Of a stretch of DNA of 64,000 bases, positions 21,245 to 32,771 are shown piece after piece; positions within the stretch are counted from its first letter, which is position 1; each line of letters starts with the position of its first letter. The DNA is from Tetracladium setigerum (lineage: Eukaryota; Ascomycota; Leotiomycetes; Helotiales), in assembly GCA_031472005.1 (NCBI GenBank), contig PZJY01000003.1, positions 1,240,001 through 1,304,000 on the forward strand, given 5' to 3'. Below the pieces are notes generated by a model, which saw only the letters and a list, made by a program, of their open reading frames with translations, was not told the origin of the DNA and did not search any database. The position numbers were made by a program, and so were the translations under genes.

Positions 21245-22891
21245 ATGGCCGATTCCAATGTCTCTCCCACCAAGGCTGCTTCCCTCCGAGGAAGTCAATT
21301 CGAAATCGAGGATTCCAAAGCTCCAGTCAACACCTTGAAAGGAGTTCCAGCCGACAAGCAAGAGCTCTACCTTTCCTTCGCTGCCAGAGACCCCGAATGG
21401 CGCGCTTACCATAACAAGATGCTTCTCCGCAAAGTCGATATGCGCCTGCTACCTTGCCTGATTCTCATGTATCTTCTCAATTTCCTCGACAGGAGCAATC
21501 TCGCCCAGGCACGACTTGGTTCGCTTGAAGTAGATCTGAACATGACAGGTACCGATTTCAACTTGGCTACCAGTATCTTGTTTGTCGTAAGTCGAGTCAA
21601 ATGACATGTTCAATGAGAAGATAGCTGACAACGAAAAGGGTTATTTGAGTATGCAATTGCCTTCCAACTTGCTCATTACTCGAGTCAAGCCCTCACTTTA
21701 TCTCGGCATTGTGATGACTCTTTGGGGTGTTATTTCTACCGCTCAAGCAGCAGTCAAATCCTTCCCAGCTCTTCTCGGTGCTCGTATCCTCCTTGGAGTC
21801 GCGGAGGCGCCATTTTTCCCAGGCGCTCTGATGCTGATGAGCACATGGTATACACGTGGAGAATTGACCTATCGTATTGCGTGGTTCTATTCGGGCGCCT
21901 CACTCGCCAACATGTTCGGCGGACTTTTGGGCGCTGGTGTTTTGGATAATCTTGACGGTGTGCGTGGCTTGGCTGGATGGAGATGGCTCTTCATCATTGA
22001 GGGAGTGATCACAATAGGGGTGGCTATTATCGCTGGGTTCGTCAATTTCCACGAAAACTCTTCCCTCCCAGCCCTCCACTGACTTTCTGACACAGGTTCA
22101 TTCTTCCTAACTTCCCCGAGGATTCCAAATGGCTCTCCGAAGAGGAACGCAACTTCGCACAATGGAGGCTCGTGGATGATGCCAAAGAAGCCGATGATAG
22201 CAAAGCCTCAAGCGTGACACACGGTCTCATGCTCGCCCTCCGCGATTGGAAACTGTACCTCTTCGTACTCCTCCAACATCTCTCCCTCCTCTCCCAAACC
22301 TTCCAATACTTCTTCCCAACCATTGTCAAGACCCTTGGCTACGGCAAGATTGAAACTCTCCTTCTCACTGTTCCCGTCTGGTTCGGAACATTCCTTGTCT
22401 CGCTGATCGTAACTTTCACTTCCAGTCGCACTGGCGACCGCTCGCTACACATCATCGCCCTAATGGTGGTCGCTTGCATCGGCAATGTCATCGCAACTGC
22501 GACCACGGCAACAGGACCCCGTTTCTTCGCCATGTTCTTGATGCCCATGGGTGCCGTTGCTTCATTCCAGATCATCCTCTCCTGGATCGCTAACTCCTTC
22601 CCACGACCGCTCGTCAAGCGCTCCGCCAGTATCGCCATCTGCAACATGATTGGCAACTGTGCAAACATCTATGGTAGTTATATGTATCCCAAGAGTGCAG
22701 GACCTCAGTATACTGCTGGAGGTAGCGCAAATTCGGCGGTCTGCATTTCGGTTGCTCTGTTGGCCTTGGCGCTCAGACTGATCTTGAAGAGGGAGAACAA
22801 GAAGCTGGAAGCGAGAGAGAATGAAGGCGAGGAGATGAGGGAGGGTGAGACTGGAGATCACAGAGCTTCTGGATTCAGATATGTGCTCTAG
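21245..22891 (+). CDS. MFS transporter, anion:cation symporter (Dal5/allantoate permease-like) family
   Basis: Plasma-membrane carrier, probably for an organic anion or vitamin-like acid. Exons 21245-21586, 21639-22036 and 22096-22891 give 511 aa. The N terminus has the family hallmark KVDMRLLPCLILMYLLNFLD followed by RSNLAQARL. TM segments continue through LFIIEGVITIGVAIIAGF, a charged central loop (PNFPEDSKWLSEEER), and a second bundle ending before the acidic tail. The order and motifs fit Dal5/Tna1-type transporters with about 12 TM helices. It is transcribed divergently from the GAPDH paralogue, with a Zn2Cys6 gene downstream on the same strand. The substrate cannot be told from sequence. 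Confidence 0.9.
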
Positions 22892-23629
22892 AAAGCCCTT
22901 TGGAGATCGAGAGGCGAGGTTGAAAGATGGCCCGACGTTCATTTTTTAGAGTGTAGTGTAGTTTTCGTAAGATTGTCAGCACCAGATCCAGTTTATTTGA
23001 TATGCAACATATGAACAAAAACAAGTCCCATTTGAAGTTCAACACTGTTGCTTTCTGTGCTGAAAATAACTCCTTCGCAAACCAAATAACAAAATCGCGA
23101 AGAAACGTTGGTGCTGATTATTGAAACATGTTATTTGAGCCTAGAGGCGGTTTGTCATCTTAACAACTCTAAACACAGAAACAAATTAATCAGAAATAGG
23201 AAAGATCTCTTGCATAGTGATAATAACAGAAAAAGTCAGAAAAGAACGCGTCTCTAAGAAGTTCGCAGCAGACTTTGAGGTGATAAACGCGTAAAGCCCG
23301 TGGATTGAGGGGTAGATCTTGTGGAGGACTCTAGAAGTTCCAAGAATGCGCTGTCATTATTGCTTGCAATACTGCGCTGCAGTACGTCCCTGGTCACAGA
23401 AGCGATGATTGCGATCGACATTTCGACAATGTGGAGTCTGGTTGAATGTGAGGATGTGAAATTTCTCTCAACGATGCGATGGAAACACGACGGCTTGGCG
23501 CGAACTGATTAGAGGCTTGGCGTATTACAAATAAAACCCGGAGATCTTTTACTGCAGATCATCACTTCATTCTCTTCAAGCTTCAACTTTCTCCTCTTTA
23601 TTGTGAATATATATTTATAGCTTTCCAAC
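22892..23629. other. Intergenic region, no gene seen
   Basis: Contains the 3' flank of the transporter and the promoter of the next Zn2Cys6 gene. No open frame here looks coding. Confidence 0.45.
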
Positions 23630-26179
23630 ATGAATACCTCAAGACCAAAGTCTTCAAAGGTTACACCCGACACAAGCTACAACCGGGCTTGTGATTCGTG
23701 TCGCCACCATAAAGTTCGATGCCTACCAGGTACGTCAACAGCCTCGTTTACTTTTGGTACACGAGTTGTCTCTACCCTGGAGCTATTATTCTTGCCGTTT
23801 TTGCATACAAGAATTTAACTTAATACGTGAATGATGATAGGTACACGGGAGCCCACCAAAACATGCCAAAGATGCGAGAAAATGGACAGATCATGTGTTT
23901 TCACAGCACCCCAGAAGCGGAAACAACGAAAGCGGACAGATACTCGGGTTGCCGAGCTTGAACGAGGTAAGCTTTTTAACCGCACAGCTAATCCTCATGG
24001 TCTCAATCTTATTTCCCCAAAAATCATCACTCGAAAAGTCTTCCAAATAGGACACATACTAATTTGCATTTTCATCTATCAGAGGTCCAGGCTATGAGAG
24101 CTCTGTTTGATCCCAACTCGAAGCCATCAAAACTTGGGACTGGAGATGGAACCGTAAGCGAGATGCTGATCTCAAATAGGGCAGACGAACAGACAAGTAT
24201 CTCTGGCCCAGCTTTTTCCTGCCTTCCTCCAGATGTGGCCGCATCAATATCCGGCTCGTCGCCCCAATCAAGCACAGAGACCGCTCCTGTCTGGACTCCA
24301 GCGCCATTTTCTGCAGATGTAGATGTAGTTGATAGAGGGATTGTCTCGATCGAACAAGCAGAACAGCTACTTCAGATATACAACACCGATATTGTGAAAA
24401 ATTACCACCCAGTCATTTCTTTCAGCTCAGACCTCACTGCGGAGGAACTCAGAAGAACGAAGCCAACTCTGTTTCTTTCAGTCATCGCCGCTGCATCTGG
24501 AAAGGTCTCACCAACGCTTCTTAGCATTCTGAATAGTGAGGCCCTTACCGCATATGCCCATCGAACAATTGTCAATGGAGAGAAGTCTTTGGAACTGGTC
24601 CAGGCCATGATAATTACTTGTATCTGTAGGTTATTAGGGAATAAAATCTTCCATATTCTAGCTTTTTTGATTCCGAACATGCTTCAGGGGCGGTACCTCC
24701 AAAATTCTCTCTACAAACGGAAGCTAACTTCCCGTTCTTCGTTAGGGTATAATCCGCCAGGGAAGTTCTCACGCTTGAAATTTTATGAGTATATACATAT
24801 GGCAGTGGTAATGGCTATTGATTTGGGGTATGGAACGAATCCTAGGGGTTCTAGAAACCGGCGAGGGGATAAAGATGCAGCACCCTTACCCTTGTCAGAT
24901 GTGGAAGTGGAACAACGAAGAACATATCTGCTTTGTTTTGTTATCAGCCTAAAGTATGTATCTCATAGCAACTTTGCGGCGAATACTAATCTTTTGGAAG
25001 TGCCGCGGTCGCTCTGCGACGCCCGAATATGCTACGATACAATGGGTGGCTTGACGAATGCGTTGAGACCTTGGAAAATCTTCCAGTTTTCAGTTCGTCT
25101 GACAAGTCGATAGTCGCCTGGGTGCGACTTGCCCGTATCACTGAGGATATCCACAACTCCCTCTCTTTTGACGACATTGGCAATCTTGCCAATTTATCCG
25201 ATACGCGAACACAAATGATGGTCTGCGGATTTGAGAACGCTCTACAAGGGTGGAGAAAGAATGTTGAGACTATAGGGAATAGTATGTGCTCTTGTCCCGA
25301 AACATTCACAATCGACTTCTGACGATTACAGAATCTCTTCTTATGACATATCATCACACCCAAATATTTCTTCATGAACCGGCTCTCCATGATGATCATC
25401 CTCCTGAACATTTCCGTCCTCCTTTCGGAACCGACACTCTATTCACGCATTGCATGGACTCGAACGCGAAATGCACCCACATCGAGGCAACAACAGCTTG
25501 TGCATGCCATGCTCACTCTCTTCTTGACATTCTCTTAAGCATGAGTATGGGGGAGCTCCGTTCTGTACCGGTTTTCGTATACGTCCGAATGGTCTATGCG
25601 ATCGTTGTTTTAACCAAAATCTACATATCTTCGAAATCCCCGGCCAGTAAAATCGGTTCGTCTTTTGACAAAGATTCCCTCAAACTCGACTTTTACCTGG
25701 AAGCGCTCATCAGAAAATTAATGGAAGCATCTGGACCAATGGAATGTAGAGCACCGTTGACCTTTCTAGGACTACTCATATGGATTCGAATATGGTACCA
25801 AGGACAAAAGAACGAAGCCAATTTTTCTCCCCCAACCAATCTACCAGATCGGTCAGAAGCATGCATGATACCACCAGTCTCGTACCGAGCATTTGCCGAA
25901 GACCAGTTCATGAATGACCAATTAATCAATAAGTTCAATGGGTCTTGGCCAAAAACAGGAGAAGAGAAAACGGACACCTATATGACTGAAAAGAACTTGT
26001 ACGACCTTGAACTTGAATTTGAACAAGAATTCGAGCCTTTCGAGCTGGCGGGGCTAGATCCTGACTTCAATGCCTGGAACACAGGCATGAGCATGAACCC
26101 TCTTCTGGTACCCGACGATCAGTACGAGTTACCAAGTTTCGATTGGGACTTTCCACCTACCAATAATGGAGCGCTATGA
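23630..26179 (+). CDS. Zn2Cys6 fungal transcription factor, 701 aa
   Basis: Predicted nuclear regulator. Six exons, 23630-23729, 23841-23966, 24083-24625, 24746-24953, 25001-25281 and 25332-26179, sum to 2106 nt in frame. The zinc cluster occupies residues 21-52 (CDSCRHHKVRCLPG, then TCQRCEKMDRSC), with intron 1 inside it. A basic stretch (QKRKQRKRTDTR) and a short heptad segment (VAELEREVQAM) follow. The middle homology region shows HPVISF, FYEYIHMAVVMAIDLGYG and LRRPNMLRYNGWLDEC, as in leu3-like regulators. The C terminus is strongly acidic (LYDLELEFEQEFEPFEL), a likely activation domain. Its proximity to the Dal5-like transporter (740 bp) makes local regulation possible but unproven. Confidence 0.87.
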
Positions 26180-28452
26180 TGCTTTTTGGCCGATGTCTTT
26201 CCTGGGTGGCATTCTTGGGGTCTGCTTGTAGCTTTTGTAGCCGACAAGACCGTGCTTAAATATCGATCTCCGGCCTACAACATATCGAAGAGGCAATTTT
26301 GAACCTTCAAAGCGAGCAATTGATAACAATGAAGAAGCAATTCAAGAAGCTAGTGGCGCTATCCATAGAAGTCGACCACCCAGCAACCGTTCCAATACTC
26401 CACCGACTGATCTATATTGCACCTAGAACTCTATATTCTCAACAAAGTAATCACCACATTCGAGATGAATGATCCAGATCTCTCCCACAATTCGATCACA
26501 AATAGTGAGCATGCCATTCAAGGCAAAGGCCATATGTGCAATTGACAACCAAAATCCCTCCTGTGATTCGATCACAGCGAGCATGCCGACCAGCAAGTTA
26601 TCCAATAGGCCAGTCATGCTCGTTCGGCTATCTGGTTCAATGATGGTTATGCACTTTAGAGAGCACCTCCAGAGAATGGACACACCCTTCAAATTTCATC
26701 ACGAGAAGCATACATCCAGTCTATCGCCCAAGTCCATCTTACACTCGCGAACTCCTTCCACCTTAATTCACACGGTCGCACCATCTCCCTCGCAATGCCT
26801 GCCAACACAGATACTAGCCAACCGACGATAGATGCGATAAAGTCGTCCACGATTTTAACCTCATGTTCAAATCTCTGCACCCCAGCGGGTTGAATTGATC
26901 GCCGTCGCCAATATCGCAAGCTGTCTACACTATACCCCCACCAACCAAGTCTACAGATCTTTCGAGCACAAATGGTGACCCGAAAACGCATCCGACACCA
27001 AAACCCCATCAACATTCCTCTCTGACCTTCACGACTCAGGGAGGTGTGTACTTGACCGAGTCATCGGAAATAATAATTCCCATTTGCAATGCTCCTCAGC
27101 ATCTCGACATCTCGCCCCTATGTTTGTGTTGATAGGTGGACGACCGCGAACAGAAATTTGAAAGAGAACCTCGGAGATGTTATGATGCGTCTCCTGCGGG
27201 ATCAATGTGTCAGCTTTGTGTCTGTTGTTAGACTGACTGGGTACTTGTTGCCATCATGGCACAATGCTGCTGGTGGGGGCGATCAATGATTAAGAGAAGA
27301 AGAAATTGTCGTCATGGTTTATGAGCAGGTCGGGATGAGTTTGGAGTGGTACAAGAGAATCCTCTAATTCTCCCGGCGTTGTGGACACTTAGGTCCACCC
27401 ATCCACATTGTGTTTTGTCTGAGCATCGAGTGGAGAAGGCCATCTTCATTTGGGATGCCCGGCCCGGATGCATAGTTTACTTCGATTATTTGAGACGGAA
27501 GAGAATGTAAATAAAGCTGACACAATGTGATTGACCTTACCTGAACGAAAATTATCTCCCAAGTGATCTATCATTATTGTTTCCTCTCTCCCAGCCAGAA
27601 AGGTTTACCTGTTCTCTGTGGAAATGGGAAGCTCTAATTGGTAACTGAAACCCCGCTAGTTAACTGTATAGACATCGAGCAGACTTATATATATTTCATA
27701 GTCTCGCATACTAAAAAAGCAATAGATGGTCGGAACGGGCAGCACATTCTTTTTCTCATGTAAGTGTAACGGAAAACAAACGTATATTTACCAAGGTTTC
27801 TAGGCCCCCCTTCCAGCTTGGAAATTTACATTGGAGGCCAAAAATGGCAGAATAAAGGAACGAGGAACACTTATTATCACAAAGTGAAGATCAAAATGGC
27901 AAAAATTATTCGCAGGCAGCATTGCTGCATGCGACTAACGAAACCAGACTGACTGAGTTTACCCGATGCCGCATATAAAGTTATTCGCAGTACTATCACG
28001 TACGATCTAACGAAACCAGACTGACTGAGTTTACCCGTGTGCCGTCCTAAAGTTATTCGCAGCACCGTCGCATACGACCTAACGAAACCAGACTGACTGA
28101 GTTTACCCGATGCCGAAATGTAAAGCCTTGAAGCTCCGAATGGACTACACGACCAGATTATTAGTGACAGCGATTTCGCTTATTTGGATTTATATACCTG
28201 CCAAGGTAGGAATTTGATAATTTGCCGAATTTGAGTGAAGGCTTGGCACTCGCTAAGGCCCAACTCCAGCCTGAAAGTTAGGGCAGATAAGACTTAGGGC
28301 TAACCCGCTGGTCATGTGATTTGTAATATGAGGTCTTTCGTCCAACTATGAGCGTTACCTAGCCATCAGATCGGCAAAACACTCCTCACATCATCACCAT
28401 CAACTGTTTCGCTCCTCACATCAACACATCAACCACGCGTCGCTTGGTCACA
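26180..28452. other. Gene-poor region with a tandem repeat
   Basis: No gene could be supported. Two minus-strand frames at 26423-26692 and 26689-27015 have protein-like composition (WLSIAHMAFALNGM and FASVRWTWAIDWMY) and could be remnants, but they match nothing I know. A three-unit tandem repeat lies at 27906-28125. The last few hundred bases are the promoter of the CCHC gene. Confidence 0.4.
27906..28125. repeat. Tandem repeat, three units of 72-75 bp
   Basis: Each unit starts ttattcgcag (27906, 27981, 28053). Each contains an almost invariant core cgaaaccagactgactgagt plus ttacccg, then tgccg and a taaag end. A variable 14-16 bp segment separates the start from the core. The array ends at taaag near 28125. 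The core includes the quasi-palindromic gactgactga. Confidence 0.85.
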
Positions 28453-30078
28453 ATGGAAGGCGAGACCTGCGAAGACAACAAGGAGCATAGGCAGCGAGGC
28501 GATACGGAGGATAAATTGCGAGTCAAATCACCTGGTTTACGTACTCTTTCAGATTCGTCGATCTCCACAATGGCAGACAAGAATCTCGATGCTCTGACAC
28601 CAAGTATCTCCGACGTATTGGCCCACGAGACAGGTCAACATGCGAAGAGAAGAAAGAGTGTCGGCTCTTCTGATGCTCTCAATCCTCCCCCAATGTTCAC
28701 TGATGGTCTTACCCAAACCACCGTTCTAAGCTCCTCCAGGTCGCATAGTTTGAGCGAGGAAGATAAGCACGAACAACAGCTGCAAACATTTCTCGACACG
28801 CAGAACCTCATGCAATCAAACGAAGCGTCCATGTCCAATCTTCCGAATTCCGCATCGTCACCAGCTTCGCATCGTAGCAATTCTCCAAAGGCCTCCACAA
28901 CATCGACACTGCGTAATCCGCCAAAGCAAATCGACGAGGACGACAAATCTATTCCAATCTATTTCAGGCCATACACAGGTATCGGGATACCAGGTCTCTT
29001 GTTGTACAACGCCGAGCTGCAAAAGCAGATCGATGAAGCATCCATTCATGGTCGAAATGTGCAAAATCCAACACATGGAACCAAAAGTTCAATTGAGGAA
29101 CCAAACATTCCACATCAACCCACGAAAACGCTTCTACGCGGCCCTCAGACTTTGAAGGAAAACATGAGCGGTATTGGAACTCAAGCAACGGAAAGCCAAC
29201 AGATTAACCAGATTTTGAACATCATTCACAACAACCTATCAACTGATTCCCAATTGTCATCTTGGCAAATCGATGGGAGATTTGGCAAGCCTACTGGCAT
29301 CAAGTCTGCTGGCATCAAGTCTGTTATAAAATCAAAAAGTCCAACTATCCAACCGAAAGAAGCAGCAGACACCACATCAAGCCCATGGAGGGACTTTGAG
29401 CCGTTTGACTTTCCCGAAGAAGACGAGGCGAAATACGACCTTAATTTCCATGATCCATCCACAGAGGGAATTGAAAGCATAGCATACGACAATAAGCGAG
29501 CCATTGCTAGCAAAGGACTGACTGGGAAAGGCTGGCCTCCAGCTAGCATCTCTTCCAAGGGCAAAGCCAAACCAGCTCGACCAGAACGGACAAAAAAGGT
29601 TTTACTATGCGGCCATTGCGGTAAACAGGGCCACGAGTTGAAGGCATGTGTGGGACCAACTATCAATGGGGAGATACCAGGGTGTCCTATACACAACAGG
29701 TCGACGCACAGCTTCGAAGAATGTGACGCTTTCAAAAAATTCGACGACCAACCAAATACTCAGAATTATATGTGCTGGATTTATCTATGTGAAGGCAGAC
29801 ATAAAATCCCACCGATCAAGACTTCGATGTCTCGTGACGATCTGGCAACACGCACGGCAAAAGCACGTCGAGGAAAGAAGAATTGTTTCCCATTGACCGC
29901 TCAAGAAGCACAAGAAATCCAGGAGAAGCGCCCTGGGTACGAAGCACGCTACCCCTATCGGTTGGTAGACGTCATGACGTTGCCTGGATGGATTGAGTGT
30001 CTCATAGAGGAGGAATTCAGAATGGCAGATAAGAGGAACAATCCTGATCAAAACCGAAACTATTGGTTGAACAAGTAA
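28453..30078 (+). CDS. CCHC zinc-knuckle protein of unknown function, 541 aa
   Basis: I do not recognise a named family. The single-exon frame starts at ATG 28453. The first 370 residues are Ser/Thr/Pro/Asn-rich and of low complexity, probably disordered. A basic patch (KPARPERTKKVLLC) leads into a retroviral-type zinc knuckle, CGHCGKQGHELKAC (C-X2-C-X4-H-X4-C). A second Cys/His group follows (GCPIHNRSTHSFEEC), then a conserved-looking C-terminal region with YRLVDVMTLPGWIECLIEEE. A zinc knuckle suggests single-stranded RNA or DNA binding. It lies 330 bp downstream of the tandem repeat. Coding character is supported by length (over 1.6 kb without a stop) and the intact knuckle. Confidence 0.72.
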   Translation: MEGETCEDNKEHRQRGDTEDKLRVKSPGLRTLSDSSISTMADKNLDALTPSISDVLAHETGQHAKRRKSVGSSDALNPPPMFTDGLTQTTVLSSSRSHSLSEEDKHEQQLQTFLDTQNLMQSNEASMSNLPNSASSPASHRSNSPKASTTSTLRNPPKQIDEDDKSIPIYFRPYTGIGIPGLLLYNAELQKQIDEASIHGRNVQNPTHGTKSSIEEPNIPHQPTKTLLRGPQTLKENMSGIGTQATESQQINQILNIIHNNLSTDSQLSSWQIDGRFGKPTGIKSAGIKSVIKSKSPTIQPKEAADTTSSPWRDFEPFDFPEEDEAKYDLNFHDPSTEGIESIAYDNKRAIASKGLTGKGWPPASISSKGKAKPARPERTKKVLLCGHCGKQGHELKACVGPTINGEIPGCPIHNRSTHSFEECDAFKKFDDQPNTQNYMCWIYLCEGRHKIPPIKTSMSRDDLATRTAKARRGKKNCFPLTAQEAQEIQEKRPGYEARYPYRLVDVMTLPGWIECLIEEEFRMADKRNNPDQNRNYWLNK

Positions 30079-30593
30079 ACAAGGTTCTAGTTTTACGAGC
30101 AGACGAGATTTCTAATTTGGAGGCGGGAGAAAGTGAGAATGATGCTGTTTATATGAGTCAGCAGAAGTTGGAGATACGGATGGTGTAATGATTGAATGAA
30201 GTGGTGGAGCACACATGTGAAGGGGTTGACAAATCTCAGTAGGATGCCGAGATAGATGGATATCGTGTATGGTAGTTGGAATTTTTGTATGATTCTATGA
30301 ATAAAACAAAAAGGAAATATTGGGTGGGTGGCTGGATGCGTTGAGCAGATAACCGCAAAGAAAAAAATAAGTAGACAGAACTAAGTATGATTGATATCCG
30401 TATCAACATGCATTTAATATCACATCATGATGAATAAACCATGCAGAAAAGAATGTACAGTTCTTGGGAAGGGGTGAAGTGAGGTTGATCGATGAAGCGA
30501 AGCAAGCCCCATTCGAAACTTAGTCATCCATGCCGCTAACCCTATCTAGAAATTTGGGGAACGCGTTCGTCATTCTACAAACATCTCACCACT
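30079..30593. other. Intergenic region, no gene seen
   Basis: AT-rich 3' flank of the CCHC gene and upstream region of the FAD oxidoreductase. No feature was recognised. Confidence 0.4.
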
Positions 30594-31920
30594 ATGACTT
30601 TGGAAGCATCGAAGAAGCATATTGTGATAGTAGGTACGTATCTATCTCCCTAGCATAAGCTCCTTGCTAATGGCATCCAAGGAGGTGGAATCATAGGTTG
30701 CACAACTGCCTACTTTCTAACCGCCACCCCTCCTACAACCCCTCCACCCACAAAATCACAATCCTCGAAGCGACATCTATAGCCTCTGGGGCATCAGGAA
30801 AAGCAGGCGGGCTTCTGGCATTATGGGCTTATCCATCGTCCATTGTACCATTATCCTACAAACTTCATGCCGAGTTAGCGAAAGAACATGATGGAGCGAA
30901 GAGATGGGGATATCGAGGTCTTCACTGTGCTTCGATAGAGGCAAAGGGACAAGCCCACCCAAAGTCAATTGGAGGAGATCTCAATTCTAAGGGCGAAGAA
31001 TGGCATAAGCTCCCGAAAACAAACGGGAAGACTTCTGTACCCAGCGGAGTTCCACATGATTTGGATTGGATTGACATACCAACCATCCGAGGATACTCAA
31101 CAATGGAACGCCAGAAACTACCGCGCAAGTTCATCCCTTCCTCTTTACCACTTCCATGGCTTCTCTGGCTACTGAAGCAGGTGCGCAAATAATTATTGGT
31201 TCTGTGACTTCTCTCGACCAGTCCACCACCTCAGGAGTCAAGTCTGTAACGTACAAACTCAAATCCACAAACGAAACTCACACCATTCCCGCCACAGATA
31301 TAATCCTCTCTGCTGGGCCATGGACATCTAAAATATTTCCTGCAGCACCAATATCCGCTATGCGAGCGCACAGCGTGGTAATCAAAGCGGAGGTGGCACC
31401 GTATGCGATTTTCAGCGAGATTTCTCTGCCGGGAGGGAAGAGTGGGAGAAGAGGTGCTACAGTATCACCGGAAATGTATGCTAGGCCTGATGGAACGGTT
31501 TATGCTTGTGGTTTGTTCTCATAGCTTTCTCCCAATTTCTTAATTCCTTGACACGTGCTAATTTTTGTCTTTCCAACAGGCGAAGGAGATACCGATGCTC
31601 CCCTTCCCGCAAGCAGCGACCTCGTAACATGTGACCCCGCCCGCTGTGAAGATATCATAACATCTTGTTCTACTATTTCTATAGCCCTGCGCGATGGCGA
31701 AGTCGTCACAAAACAAGCCTGCTATCTTCCTTCTGTTACCTCTGGAGGTGGTCCCTTGATAGGAAAGACAAATATTAAAGGTCTTCTACTCGCTACCGGC
31801 CATACCTGTTGGGGAATTCAGAATAGTTGTGCGACGGGACTATTGATGAGCGAATTTGTATTTGATGGGGAAGCCAAGAGTGCTAGTATTGGCGGTTTGG
31901 ACCCGAGGAGGTTTTTGTAA
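30594..31920 (+). CDS. FAD-dependent oxidoreductase (DAO family, Tda3-like), two frame breaks
   Basis: Predicted FAD enzyme of the D-amino-acid-oxidase fold; its best match in style is the yeast Tda3 group, whose substrate is unclear. Exons 30594-30633, 30682-31510 and 31580-31920. The dinucleotide fold reads HIVIVGGGIIGCTTAYFL; then LEATSIASGASGKAGGLLAL and, at the C terminus, GLLLATGHTCWGIQNSCATG. The frame is lost at the CC run 30721-30722 and again at the GG run 31105-31106. One extra base at each restores continuous homology-like sequence. Exons total 1210 nt, two short of a multiple of three, as expected for two missing bases. Either consensus errors or a recently inactivated gene. Confidence 0.75.
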
Positions 31921-32771
31921 ATACCTTACCTCGATAACGGAAGATCTTAGACATCACGATTTATGAATATTTTTATTCTATTTACATTATATCTTCTGCT
32001 CTCGCAAGTTTTGTTGCACTATTTGAGTCCGAGTTTTATTTTCGGTCGCGATTTTTCGGGATTTGAGAAAATGCGTTGTTGCTACATTATCGCATGTCGT
32101 CCAATGAGTGGAGACCCGAGTTAATGCCCTCGGGATTACAACGGCATTTGCTGTGGGATTTCCCTCGGTGTTTGAACGCGGTGTGCAACAAAGCTGTTTA
32201 AAGCACCAATGAACCACATAAGCTTCTCTCTTTGCCTGTTAGTGTCACCACATTGCTGGGGTGATTTTTGGGTTCTATTTCGTGCCAACGGGGTGCGGGG
32301 AAAGTTCTTCGAATCCCTAGATATCGCCGATGCAACGCCTCATCTGCATGGTCACCTCACATGCTGGATTTTTGTCAATTTGAAGCTATTGAACGTATTT
32401 TCCTTTGATTGACTAATTACTCGATTTTATATTTTACATCGTTTGATAGAGAATGCAGGAGGACGTAATAAATTCGCCGGTACTTTCCTAAGCCCCAATT
32501 TTCTAGATCGTATACTGAATAGAACTTTATAGGTCTGCTCCTTTGCAATCATACTCTCGCTATCGTTCCTCCAAACCGAATCAGATACGGCTCACCCGAA
32601 CAATATTTAATTTAGTTGGTTTTCTGTACCTCACACCTCCCGACTAGGAAGTATGTCCCTCACGTTTTCATCCAGTGTCCCCATGATCTGTCCTACAATT
32701 GTTCTAGATGATCCTCTCAAGAACCAATATATATCATCGTTCTCAGTAGGCTTTACTAGAAAGGTGGCCCA
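31921..32771. other. Convergent 3' intergenic region
   Basis: AT-rich space between the stops of the FAD oxidoreductase and the minus-strand DUF3505-like gene. No gene or clear repeat was seen. Confidence 0.4.

Noticed and set aside
26423..27015. Two overlapping minus-strand frames with protein-like composition
   Set aside because: They cannot be joined without an assumed frame change and match no family I know. Kept only as a remark in the intergenic entry.
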